From the NCBI GenBank assembly GCA_037178855.1, contig JASJZC010000003.1:1612001-1676000 (forward strand): a DNA stretch of 64,000 nucleotides, written 5' to 3'. This document shows positions 54,380 through 64,000 of the stretch, piece by piece. The translations under genes were made by a program, and so were the position numbers. How positions within the stretch are numbered: position 1 is the first letter of the stretch; each line of letters begins with the position of its first letter. The notes below the pieces were generated by a model that was not told where the DNA came from, did no database searches, and saw only the letters and a program-made list of their open reading frames with translations. The DNA comes from Oscheius sp. JU75 (Eukaryota; Nematoda; Chromadorea; Rhabditida; Rhabditidae).

Positions 54380-55009
54380 CTTGATTTTATGGATGTTTTG
54401 AACCTTAAAAATAGCTCTACTATATAACAGTACAGAGACCACGGACTCTTCGACATTACTCTCACTTTATGTCGAAAAAATACCAACTTTTTCTTTCCAC
54501 ATTATGCGAAAAACTGCCGTCTCCTCAAAAATCGATATTCATCAAAATCACACAACTTTAACCAACTTTGTGCAATATTTCCGGCTTCGCTCCTACTCAA
54601 TCTTCTTATTTATCCCTCAAAAATCCACAAATTCTCATCGCGATTTGAAAAGTTTACTACGGTCGTTGTATCTCAGGTCGCGGCCAGTGTCCACCGTACC
54701 CGATAATGGTCTGGCGGAGTTATATAAACCTTCTGGGATCTAATTTTTGGGTACTTTTAGAGATTTGTCGGATATCTTATGGAAGACAAGTTTTTGATTA
54801 GTGTATTTATGAGAAAAATAGTTAAAAGTAGTGGTTGCTAGCCGAATTTATGGCAAAAAGCTGCTCATCTGTTAATTTTTTCAAACGGAACTTGACAAAT
54901 GACGGATCTCGTAAACAACGTGCACCACTTGTCAATTTTTTTCCTGTCCATTTTTGCTATTTTTGTGCATTATTTTTCACTTGTCCTTCAAAATACTGAA
55001 TTTTAGGGG
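54380..55009. other. intergenic between divergent genes, nothing recognised
   Basis: AT-rich region between the MYND gene (minus) and the 100-residue mitochondrial-type gene (plus). Should contain one or both promoters. Confidence 0.4.
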
Positions 55010-57302
55010 ATGAATCGAGCTATAACTTCTCGTTTCTTAGCTCTGCGCCGAATCGTCCAGCAACAGCCGAAACGAAGCGGATCGGGCGGACATCACGACG
55101 TGAGTTTTGGGAAAATGAGCATACAATTGGGATTTTGCTCAGATAGTCAACTCTGGGCCTCCGGTGACTTTCGATCTGGCCCCAGTCCCTTTCCAGTCCT
55201 ACCAGAAGGTGAGTTACTTGAAGAAATTTTTGGTAGTAGTTAAACAGGCGCCCCGACTCGATTTTACGCGAAATTGCGTACGATGTACGCAAAATATGTC
55301 TTGGCGCGAATCGGTTTTTTTTTTTCGTTTTTCGTCGTTTTCTACTCTTTTTCTCAACTGTTTTTTTGCATTTTCTGTCTGTTTATAATGTTGTTCGACT
55401 TCTTTCAACGTACCGCACCTTGGAATCAACAAAAAGCTATCGCTTGATGCAAGTATTGCCTGTAAAAAAGGGAAAATTTTAATAAAACTTCCTAGTTTCT
55501 CCCTTCTTTACGTTGAAAGAAGTCGAACAACATTACAAACAGACAGAAAATGCAAAAAAACAGTTGAGAAAAAGAGTAGAAAACGACGAAAAACGAAAAA
55601 AACCAATTCGCGCCAAGACATATTTTGCGTACGTCGTACGCAATTTCCCGTAAAATCGAGTCGGGGCGCCTGTTTAACTACTACCAAATTTTTATAAACA
55701 GAGAACACAGAAAGGGTGACAGAGAGACAGTGACTAACACTGAGATTCCCGATTAACTGTTTATTACATAATCGAAGAAGGTCAAGACACTTTACCCAAG
55801 GGGTGGGAGCAGCATGGCCCTCCATGGGGGCGACCTATTGCTAGAAACTAAGCATACGGAGAGACAAAGATTTAGAGGTTTAAAAGTATCAGGTAAACTG
55901 TGTTTCGTAATCAACTTTTGCGTTGAAAAAAGGTCGAAAACCCACTTGATTCCTATAGAAGCCGAGCAGCTGTGCACTACTGGGTCTAGCCACGTCCATC
56001 GTGGAAAAATCCCTTCCAGCAGCTTGTCGTTCCTCGTGATTTGGCTCGGTTTTGACTGAATGTCCTCGGGAGCTCTAACATGTCATATTTTTCGATGTAA
56101 AATAGAAAAAAACTGACGCTTTCCTGGAGATATTCTTCAATTTCTTCTCCCTCAGATTCGTAGTCTATGGGCTCCGGCTTCATTGACATTCTGAATGTCT
56201 TAGAGTGATTCTTAGCTGAAAAGGATGGGGAAGAAAGTGAAAAAAAAAACCAGCAATTCTACAACTTTCCTCGACAAGGAGTAAAGAAAATGATACATTT
56301 CAGCCGAAAATCGTGCCATAAAAGGACCCGGAATACAGCCAAACTTCGTCCCGTCTAAAGCTGTTGGAATTTACTAGAAATTCTTATTTAGAATGATTCC
56401 TAAGGCTCTTTGCCATCATGTTTGTAACATTCTCTATAGACAAATGACTTACCGTAAAAGCTCTAATATAAGCACCCCCTTACGTAAGAAAAACGCAATA
56501 ACGTATTGACGTTTTTCGGGATCAAGACAACTATTTCTGTCTTTCCGATGCTCTGAAAAGTTGTAGCGCGTGATCTGCTCTACAATTTGCAGAACATCGG
56601 AACGTTAGATAACGTCGTCTTGACCCCCCGAAAAACGCGAATACATAACAGCGTATTTCTCACGTAAGGGGGTGCTTATATTAGAAAGGTACCAAGGAAT
56701 TGCAAGTGTAATTTGATAGAAAGTTCACGCACACCAAAAATTCTAGAACACTAAAAAATCTTGTGACAAAAATGCAGCCCTTGTTCCCGACCTACCTCCC
56801 TCAATTTTAAGCAGAAAAATCGCTGCAACTGACTAATCAAGTGATTCGAAGTAAATTACACGAATTTGTAGCAACTAATGAGTTGAAAATAGTAAAAAAG
56901 AAAAAAAACACTGTACTGTCGAAGAGGCTCGCTCGTCTGAGGACTGCGAAGGTAATCAATCATTTGGAGCAGTTAGACAGTCCCATTACCGCCTACGGCT
57001 CAAATTCTGCTGATAATTGAGCAAATTCATTAAAATTTGATCTATGTTATGAGGAAATACTTGACCTTCTTGCGGAAAAATATGGAAATACTAAAAAGTA
57101 CGGGACATTTCAGGTCTACGGTGAGCTCCAGGCCAAATTTAACGTCTACCTCGGCGTCTCTGTTCTTCTCTTCATCGGAGCCTTCACATTTGTTCGTTTT
57201 GGGCCCAAAAAGAACAAAATTCCAAAATTTCAGGCCTGCTACGAGGATGTCTTCGCCTTCGAGGCCATTCGTCCTCCTCAGAGCTACCGTAACCGCAAGT
57301 AA
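55010..57302 (+). CDS. 100-residue mitochondrial-type single-TM protein
   Basis: Exons 55010-55099, 55143-55208, 57114-57191 and 57234-57302 (303 nt). MNRAITSRFLALRRIVQQQP is Arg-rich without acids, as in mitochondrial presequences. After a soluble part (VTFDLAPVPFQSYQK) comes YGELQAKFNVYLGVSVLLFI then GAFTF as a membrane span, ending FEAIRPPQSYRNRK. It resembles small inner-membrane subunits of respiratory complexes or the deltamethrin-resistance-like small proteins, but I cannot name it. An AATAAA lies at 57339-57344. The second intron (1905 nt) contains a long hairpin, a nested antisense gene and a MITE. Convergent with NDUFA9. Confidence 0.7.
55227..55689. repeat. long hairpin: about 186-bp arms, 96-bp loop
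   Basis: 55227-55412 and 55509-55689 are inverted copies at roughly 95 percent identity by eye (ttggtagtagttaaacaggc against gcctgtttaactactaccaa; cttctttcaacgta against tacgttgaaagaag). The arms contain no ORF of note. It lies in the long intron of the plus-strand gene. Confidence 0.9.
55889..56189 (-). CDS. small acidic protein nested antisense in an intron (83 residues)
   Basis: Two exons close in phase: 56189-56114 (MSMKPEPIDYESEGEEIEEY) and 56064-55889 (HSVKTEPNHEERQAAGRDFS, SAQLLGFYRNQVGFRPFFNA, then TGA). The donor is gttttt and the acceptor ccgag, both weak, so the model is tentative. KPEP and VKTEP resemble SUMO-acceptor motifs (hydrophobic-K-x-E). No family recognised. Confidence 0.4.
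56463..56685. mobile_element. 223-bp fold-back MITE
   Basis: Ends ctaatataagcacccccttacg and, in reverse, the complement (cgtaagggggtgcttatattag). Each arm is about 65 bp and continues through gaaaaacg and gtcttga. Lies in the same intron as the long hairpin. Confidence 0.85.
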
Positions 57303-57487
57303 AATTTGTTTTTTTTTTTTTTGGTTGTAAAATAGTGAATAAACTCCTCTCCTCAGGTAGCTAAAGTTTGGGGGGGCAGGAAACCACAAAATGTTGGGGG
57401 CGGAAATGATGCATTACATAGGATTTAATCGAATTCTGTCTACAAAAAAAAGAAGAAGAACATATAACAGCAATCTAGACGTGGACC

Positions 57488-60400
57488 CTAGTTAAATACA
57501 ACGTTCTTGCCGAAGGGCTTCGTGCCGGTCGCGAAGCCGGTGACCGTCTTCTTCTGCACGATGGGAGGCGATCTGCAAGATGGGATTGTTAGAAGAGAAA
57601 TTATATGAAAAATATACGGTTTCTCCACGAAGAAGTACTATCAGTCTAGCCGGGAACTTTAGCAAAAAGGTTTCTTTAATGGTCAGCTATTTGCACCCGT
57701 ATCGGCTCGGCTGATAAAAATAGAGGGCTTAGGATGATAGTTAGTTAGAACGAGAGCAGCACCAGAAATAGAGTCTTAGAGTCTAGAAATAGAAAAGGGA
57801 AATTTTACCCCATGTTTTACCTGGAAAGCCATTTATTGCACTTCCTATCTGCCTACCCATATATGCTCGGCAACCGTAGAGCAACAATAACCTAGGCGTT
57901 TATAGCGTTCTGTTCAGAGAAGATGGGAACTTTCAGAATCTCTGAGATTCCAGAAGCAAACCTATGTCATCTAAGAGTGTAGTCTAAAACTATTGGAGAC
58001 TCTGAGAACAAAGAAAGAGAAGGTCAGACATCCAGATAGACTAGAGGTGTTCAATTATCGGTGTATCAAAGTCAACTTTACTCAGTGTTCAGTAATCGAA
58101 TTTCGGGCTCTTTCGAGCAGAAGTAGGCGATATCCACAAGAGTTTCAATTTCAACTGATCCTTGCTAGCTACTCATTTTAAATCAGCACGTAGAATAAAA
58201 ACTGTAAGAGTCTACTACGATTGGCCAGAAGCACCTACTCTTCAGCGTGTTCTGATATTACAACGACAGTAACTTCAAACTTTCTGCATCGAAAAAAAAA
58301 CTAATTGTTCCGCACTAGTAATTATTTATCTTCTAACTTATGCAAACAAAACTTTCGAAACTTTCCCTAGAGAGCGTGAGCCACTCGAAACTACTAGTAG
58401 CTGCCCCAGAAGGTCGTCTTTCTGCTTCGGGAAGAAGAAATGGCCACTATCGAACTACGGCCGTCGCTTCGCCAGCTGACCGTGGAACATGCCAGGATGC
58501 ACACAGCGGGACAGAACAAGAGTCGCGGTCCTATTGAGGGCATGAAACTGGCGCATGCTGAAGCCATTGCCTGGCTCTATCAGCCCCACGGGCCGACAGT
58601 CGACGCGGTCTTCGAGTGGCTCGAGAAGTATCTGTCCATGAAGAGAGAACAGGCTGCCTACGCTACCATGGTCGTTTGGTTCGTCTACATGCTGATCGGC
58701 GGCGGTGCTCAATTCCTCTCTAACCTCATCGGCTTTGTTTATCCGTGCTATGCTTCGGTCAAGGCTATTCGTACCGAGGGACAGGATGACGACACCCAAT
58801 GGCTCATCTACTGGACGACGTTTGCGAGCTTCTTCCTCCTGGATACCTTCTCCAATAGGATCACGAGCTGGTTCCTCTTCTATTTCATCTTCAAGTCGGC
58901 CTTCCTAGTCTACCTTTGGCTGCCGCAGACCCGGGGAGCTACGTGGCTCTACTTCCGCTATGTCGAGCCCGCGTTCAAGTGGCTCGAGAAGAACTGCATC
59001 AACAAGTACTGCTAGTAGGTAACGCGACAATAAGATCACCAGAAACCCCCTTCTTTTCTATCAAATTTTGAGTATTGCAAGATGTTTACGAGCGTAATTT
59101 GAGCGGGTTCCGTAATTTGGAAGCAAAACGCAGGGGAAAAACATAACGAACCTTATGGGAAGAGGAGGCTGCGGCAGATCGCCGTACTGCTCCTCGAAGT
59201 AGCGATTGAAGGAGCGCAGGAAGGCCTGCTGGCCGCCAGCATACTCGAATTCAGTCAATCGACGAATTCCGAGATCGGAGAGGGTTCTCTCACCCGATAG
59301 GATGTCGTTTTGTACTTCCTGAAGGTGGATTTCTGACAGAAAATAAAGGGAAAACATACAACAAACTCCATCCATTCCCTATTGAGCGGAACTTTGCACT
59401 TGAAGATCTTGCCGTAGATTTCAGTGGCCAGGGTCAGGGCGGCGAAGTAGGGGTCAGGGATTCCGTGACGGCGATAACTGAAAACTGTCTTTTGGATCAC
59501 TTATTTAAAGCGAGCTTAAGGCGCTTGGAAAACATCTCAGTTTATTTGGGCACTATCTAATCTCATGTTTCTGAGAAAATTCAGCGAACTTCCCCGCGTG
59601 GCTCAAAAGGTTAGCACTCCGTCTACAAATTCAAAACGGAGCGCGTTCCAGTCCCACGTATGACAAACGTTTTTGTCATCTCGTGAAAGACTGAAAAACA
59701 TGTTTAGTTTGTCTATTATACAGAAAATTAATTCGGGATTTTTCGCTCGCGTCGAACTTCCGATTTCGCTCGCCGAATTCAAACAGGGTAGCGCTATAGG
59801 CAGAAATTTGAGTTATTATTAAAAAAGCGACTTTCCACAAAAAAATTGACAATACCTGAATCCGAACTCGGGAAGACAGTGAGCCTTGAGATACATGAAG
59901 TCCATGAGTTCACTGAGCTGGTAGCAGTGCGGCCCGACGAATTCGTAGACGTTCCCGGCGGTGGTTGGATCGCGAACTATGTAGTCGAGTCCCTTGGCCA
60001 CATCGCCTCCCCAGACAGGCATCTTGTACGTCTGTTCCCCCTTTTTGTAGAGGTAGACCGCGTCGTACCAGGTCTTTCTCCAACGGCTCACGTAGTACTG
60101 TAATTTCCGGGTTAGAAACACAAAAAAGCATGAAAACCTGAATGAATCCATCCAGTTCTCCGTACATAACCGAAGGACGGACGATTGTGGCCGTGGGAAA
60201 CTCCTCGCGGACCGCCACCTCTCCCAGACCCTGAAAAATAGCGCTTTTAGCGCGGAAATGTCCAAAATATTGGCGCTACAAACACACTTGCGCTTTAGGC
60301 TCCAACAGGTCGGGCCGAAGCCATTTTTATCAGCCAATTCAGGATCAAGGTAGCATTTCTGTTGCGCACCCTGAGCGCTGAAAAAGGTTTCTGCACGGCC

Positions 60401-61190
60401 CGTTCCCGGACAAAAAGCCCACCTTGCTGTGGAGAAACTCGCTCTTCGAGACGAAATGTCCTTTTCCTGGATTTGTCGTGGCCCCGAGAGCTGACATGTG
60501 GACGAATCGTTCCACGCCCATCTCGCGACAGATTCTGGCCAATCGGCGAGCGCCGGTCTCGTTCGTCTCGTAGTAGCCGTATTTCCTGGGCATTTTTGTG
60601 TTTAATAAAAGTGACAAAAGGGGCCTACTTGGTGGGGACGCGAGTTCCAATGAGATTAATGACAACGTTCGAGTACTTAACGACCTTGCGGATGCTCTCC
60701 TCGTCCTTGAGCTCGAAGGGGAAGAAGAGAACCTGGCCGAGCTCTCCGGGCACTTTCAGCTCGCGCACGTAGTAGGGATCTTGCCTTAAATTTGAATTGT
60801 ATTAACATTTTTAATCGAAAAATTGTACAAACCTGTACGGGATGATAATCTGGGAGCCCTGCTTGGCGAGACGGCTCACCACGGGAGCTCCGAGAAAGCC
60901 GGTGGCTCCGAAGACGGTTACCACGTTGCCGGAGAAGGAGGCGCTGAGATTTTGAGCATATTTTGGCGAGTGAGTCAACCTTACCGTCCGCCAGTTCCCT
61001 TCTTGAACTGCGCCATCTGTGAGCTGACTTTCGGGGCCGGGATGTCGTGCTGCGGCGTAGTTGGGGCCACACTAAATGCATAGTTTGCTCAAATTTGATA
61101 GAACTAGTACCTGGTGCTCATAGGTGACTGCTGGAAGATGAGCACAGCCGACCGGCTGGCTGTCGCTGGTCTACCCAGCAGAGACAGCAT
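57488..61190 (-). CDS. NDUFA9: NADH dehydrogenase 1 alpha subcomplex subunit 9
   Basis: Accessory subunit of mitochondrial complex I with a short-chain dehydrogenase fold. Ten exons: 61190-61111, 61071-60985, 60943-60833, 60784-60629, 60585-60423, 60230-60138, 60097-59856, 59477-59360, 59318-59152 and 57572-57488, totalling 1302 nt (433 residues plus TAG), all phases closed. N-terminal presequence [20 protein letters not shown]. The Rossmann nucleotide loop is [70 protein letters not shown] and [15 protein letters not shown] match the family. The last exon lies 1.58 kb beyond the previous one, with the REEP5-like gene inside that intron. The family is usually near 380 residues; the excess is C-terminal ([19 protein letters not shown]). 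Confidence 0.95.
58440..59015 (+). CDS. REEP5: REEP5/Yop1-type ER membrane-shaping protein
   Basis: Intronless 191-residue ORF lying entirely within the last intron of NDUFA9, on the opposite strand. It has the TB2/DP1/HVA22 domain: hairpin membrane segments around [20 protein letters not shown] and [18 protein letters not shown], the conserved [35 protein letters not shown] and the [14 protein letters not shown] tail. These proteins insert hairpins into the ER to curve tubules. Placement with REEP5/6 rather than REEP1-4 follows from the long N-terminal part before the first hairpin ([14 protein letters not shown]). Absence of introns, when the neighbours have many, may mean retroposition. 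Confidence 0.93.
   Translation: MATIELRPSLRQLTVEHARMHTAGQNKSRGPIEGMKLAHAEAIAWLYQPHGPTVDAVFEWLEKYLSMKREQAAYATMVVWFVYMLIGGGAQFLSNLIGFVYPCYASVKAIRTEGQDDDTQWLIYWTTFASFFLLDTFSNRITSWFLFYFIFKSAFLVYLWLPQTRGATWLYFRYVEPAFKWLEKNCINKYC
59590..59670 (+). repeat. tRNA-derived SINE-like copy in an NDUFA9 intron
   Basis: A-box-like gtggctcaaaaggttagcac and B-box-like gcgttccagtccc are spaced as in a tRNA, with a pairing candidate ccgtctacaaattcaaaacgg as an anticodon-arm-like stem. Orientation is opposite to NDUFA9. Confidence 0.55.
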
Positions 61191-62091
61191 CTGAAAACGA
61201 AATACTTATTGTTTTGAAGGGTATTTGACAGCGAAAGTTTAATATAAAGGATAGGAAACGACAGGGGAATTTGTAAATAGGACGATCGATTTTCTGTTCA
61301 ATTTAAACTATTTCTTTCGAATTTTAGGTTTTAGCACTAATTCAAAGCTGAATGACAACTGTATTCTTGATCATGTTTTTGCTCAGCGACAGCGGGAAAC
61401 ACAGAAGAGAAGCTGGAAAACTTGTACGAACAGCCCGACAGTGTGCCCGGTTGATTCTACCTCATTTACTATGTTTTTCGTTCAGAATTTCCGCTATTTT
61501 CACTTTTCGAATATTGGGCAGCCTTTACCCATGATCTTTGTCAAAGTAAAACAGATAAAATGATTATAAATCGGGCTGGGAAAAGATTTCTCGTACAATT
61601 TCTTGTCGCCACTCTAACATCCAAAGTGGAGCATGATTGTAAATTCTTGTTTGCTTGAGAGACTGTCTCTCATCAGCTGTGAAACAATTCTACGACAAAA
61701 AATTGAAAGAAACGGAAGAAAAAAAGAATGAAACAGGCCTATGCTGGAAAATCTCGGAGAGGATGTCTCGTACGCAGAGTTGCGTTCAGTTTTATTTACA
61801 CTACGTACGTGTTTTCGCACAGACGGAAAGTTCGAAAAATCCGAAGGCGAGTCGTTTCGCAGTAGTTTTACAGCCAATTTTCTATCTTACTGGAGTAAAT
61901 GTTGTACTTTTTTCTACTCTAACCGTGCAAAACTAAATGGTATACCTAAGCAGAACGCTAAGTCCGGCTACAACACGTTAAGAGCCATATTTTCGAAAAC
62001 ATTTGTACTCTTCCGTTCTCTGCCCATTACAACAGCTTATGTTTTTTTCAGGGTATTTTATGGCCAGAGAAAGCACGGTAATAGGGTAAAT
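61191..62091. promoter_or_regulatory. shared upstream region of NDUFA9 and AKAP17A
   Basis: 900-bp head-to-head spacer between the two starts. Short open frames are present but no exon is supported. Promoters for both genes must lie here or in undetected 5' exons; no specific site is recognised. Confidence 0.4.
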
Positions 62092-64000
62092 ATGGCCGGG
62101 ACCTCAGAATTGAAGTGTCTCCTCGAGGCGGAAGCCTTCAATGAGAAGATGGAGCTTTATCTTCGTCCATTAGCCAAGGCCGAAATTGTCGTCAAACTAC
62201 CGAAAGTTAGTTGTATTCCAGTCATTTCCACGTCAAAATACGAGAAAATAATGCATGTTCATACAGATAACAGTGCCCGGACAGTCAATCTCCAACTGGG
62301 ATCTCATGGAACGACTCAAGAAGATTGTCAATCCCATTCAGGTACAAAATAACCACCTTTTCTCGACGGAAATATTCATTTTTCTAGTTCGATGCCATTA
62401 AAGTTAGAGAAAGTTCTCTGGAGAGCGTCATCTTCGAGACGGAGCTTCTCTCCAAGGCCATGCTTCGGCAGGTTCGTTTTCCCCGAACTTTCTGTGAAAT
62501 ATCAAATTTAGGCAATTAAAATGCTCACTGGACAGACGATGAAAGTAGCCGGCTTCGCTGAACTCCTCCAGATCAGCATCCACGAGGCAAAATCCGATTT
62601 TCCGAGGTAAAATCGTCAATTTTCCTCTAGAAACCCCTATTTTTAGCCGTCATGACTGGGATCTATTCTACATGAAGAACAATTTGAATGAGACGAAGCC
62701 CGGTGAGCGTCCAGACACAATATATCTGGCCAAGATCCCAGTAAAATGGTTCAATGTGAGTTCCCGACCCTTATGATCGAAAAAGTCCAAATTCCAGGAC
62801 GGAAAACTGGACGGGCCGTGTGAAATCCTGCTAGAAAGGGCGATGGCTGTTTTCGGGAGAATTAGGAGGGTGGATGTGCCCATTTGTGACCCCATGAGGG
62901 CACTAATGCCACAGAAATTTAGCGGCTTTCAGCAAAAAGGCTTCACGTTTGGTCAGGTAAGCCAGTTTTCTCTATTTTTTAACGTAATAAATGCTTCAGG
63001 AAGTCCTCTTCGAAGCCTACGTCCAGTACGAGGAATACTCCGGCTTTGAAGCTGCCATGAACGCGTTGCGAAACATGAAATGGGTCAAGAAGATAGACGG
63101 GAAGATCTTTCAGGCTAATGTCAAGGTGTGAGACCGTGTTTTCCGTGTATAGGCTGCCATTTTTAGGTTGATTTTGATCGGTCAGGACACCTAAGCGAGG
63201 CGGTGATTGACCGCCGTGAAGCGGAACGCAGTCGACTCGTTGACGAGAAGAGGAGGGAACTCGAGGCCGAGCTCAATGCCAAGTAAGTAGAGCTGTTTTT
63301 CAGTTTTAGGCTATTGTAAAAGTAAGCCTTTCCAACAACAAAAAAGCAGAAAATCTCTCCAAAGATGACAGTGTTTGCTCGGCATTCAGGATCAGAGAAA
63401 CTTGCATTGAAACATACCGACTGCACCTATTTTTAAAAAAAGACTAAATATCCCTAGCAGTTTTTGACTTTCGTCCGGAATTACTGTCGCCTGCTCTCTC
63501 ACCATGCCCGTTAATAGCCTGAAGTGCATCAAACTTTATTTTGCTCGAATCTTTGAAACAGTCACCTTTCAGAGAAGAAGAAGAGCGAAAACAGCGCCTA
63601 GCAGATTTGGAAAAGTTGCGACGGCAGGAGGAGAGGGAACAGAAGAGGCGCCAGAAGGTTCTTTCCTATTTTTCAGGCCTCTAACGGAATTTTCAGAGAG
63701 ACGAAGAACGTCGCCGCGAGGAAGAACATCGCCGAAAGGAGGAGGAACGCAAGACCCGAGAGCAGGCAGAAAAAGAGGAGGACCGTCGCTATAGGCAAAA
63801 AACAATCCTACAATCACAGCGACTTCTGGAATGTGTTTTTAGTCGAATCGAGGTACTTTTATCTACTCTGGATCCTAAGAATGCTGTAATAATTTAGGCC
63901 AAAGAAAATAGGAGAAAGCTTGAATTTGAGGAGGACATGATACAGCAGAAGAGTCAACTGGATGAGCTCGATGGAGAGGACAAGGAACAGGCACTGAGAA
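62092..64000 (+). CDS. AKAP17A: A-kinase anchor protein 17A homologue (splicing factor), 5' part
   Basis: AKAP17A (XE7) binds protein kinase A and SR splicing factors in nuclear speckles. Exons 62092-62205, 62267-62341, 62388-62471, 62512-62606, 62647-62755, 62798-62956, 63000-63125, 63167-63282, 63573-63657, 63697-63852 and 63898 onward, all phases closed; it runs off the window. Diagnostic stretches: SISNWDLMERLKKIVNP, MKVAGFAELLQISIHEAKSD, RHDWDLFYMKNNLNETKPGE then RPDTIYLAKIP, FGRIRRVDVPICDP and EAYVQYEEYSGFEAAMNALR, the degenerate RRM. It then enters the long Arg/Glu coiled region (KQRLADLEKLRRQEEREQKR). Introns are mostly 39-46 nt. Confidence 0.95.

Noticed and set aside
60250..60400. 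Extra NDUFA9 exon encoding SGCATEML and [14 protein letters not shown] frames
   Set aside because: Including it introduces an immediate stop. Direct joining of 60423 to 60230 is in phase and matches the family.
61352..62091. Additional exons upstream of AKAP17A
   Set aside because: Short open frames have no splice-phase match to ATG 62092 and no family similarity.
1..64000. Bacterial operons, CRISPR arrays or phage-like genes
   Set aside because: Genes are spliced, no regular repeat-spacer array exists, and all mobile elements are eukaryotic.

Overview
The window is eukaryotic and metazoan. The genes are split by very short GT-AG introns, about 36-60 nt in most cases, with acceptors of the TTTYAG type. 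This fits a small invertebrate with a compact gene style, most likely a nematode. Supporting signs are Tc3-like transposons, an RTE retroposon, DIRS/PAT-like tyrosine-recombinase retroelement fragments and a degraded nematode-style 7TM chemoreceptor. The assignment is an inference; no rRNA or single marker gene here settles it.

Two regimes are visible. From 1 to about 49.5 kb the DNA is a mosaic of duplicated accessory genes and mobile-element debris. It holds three diverged paralogues (A 410-2703 minus, B 10674-12812 plus, C 38119-41731 plus) of a multi-exon protein family I do not recognise. It holds three copies of an F-box-like family (about 9.0-10.4 kb, 32.4-32.8 kb, and an intact 368-residue copy at 35.3-36.8 kb). 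A P-loop GTPase plus ankyrin gene occurs twice as a direct duplication about 30.5 kb apart (16.4-18.5 and 47.0-49.3 kb). A second block is duplicated in inverted orientation (19.2-21.6 versus 33.9-35.3 kb). A cathepsin B-like protease, small multi-TM genes, a PP1-like phosphatase exon and an SLC6 transporter fragment are interspersed. The repeats include a Tc3-like element inserted inside an RTE retroposon, a second Tc1/Tc3 relic with IR/DR-like ends, several fold-back MITEs, and (TCTCTGTC)n tracts that lie mostly in introns.

From about 49.7 kb to the right edge the genes look ordinary and single-copy: two unrecognised genes (one with a zinc ribbon), a ZMYND8/11-type MYND protein, a 100-residue mitochondrial-type membrane protein, NDUFA9 of respiratory complex I, a REEP5-like ER-shaping protein lying antisense inside the last NDUFA9 intron, and the 5' part of AKAP17A. 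Introns here carry a cluster of tRNA-derived SINE-like copies, a roughly 186-bp-arm hairpin and a MITE. Intron phases were checked by hand for NDUFA9, AKAP17A, REEP5, the cathepsin, the MYND gene, the 100-residue protein and the intact F-box-like gene. All close in frame except where stated.

The best candidates for something undescribed are the A/B/C family, the linked F-box-like family, and two 13-14 nt GT..AG segments whose removal restores reading frames.
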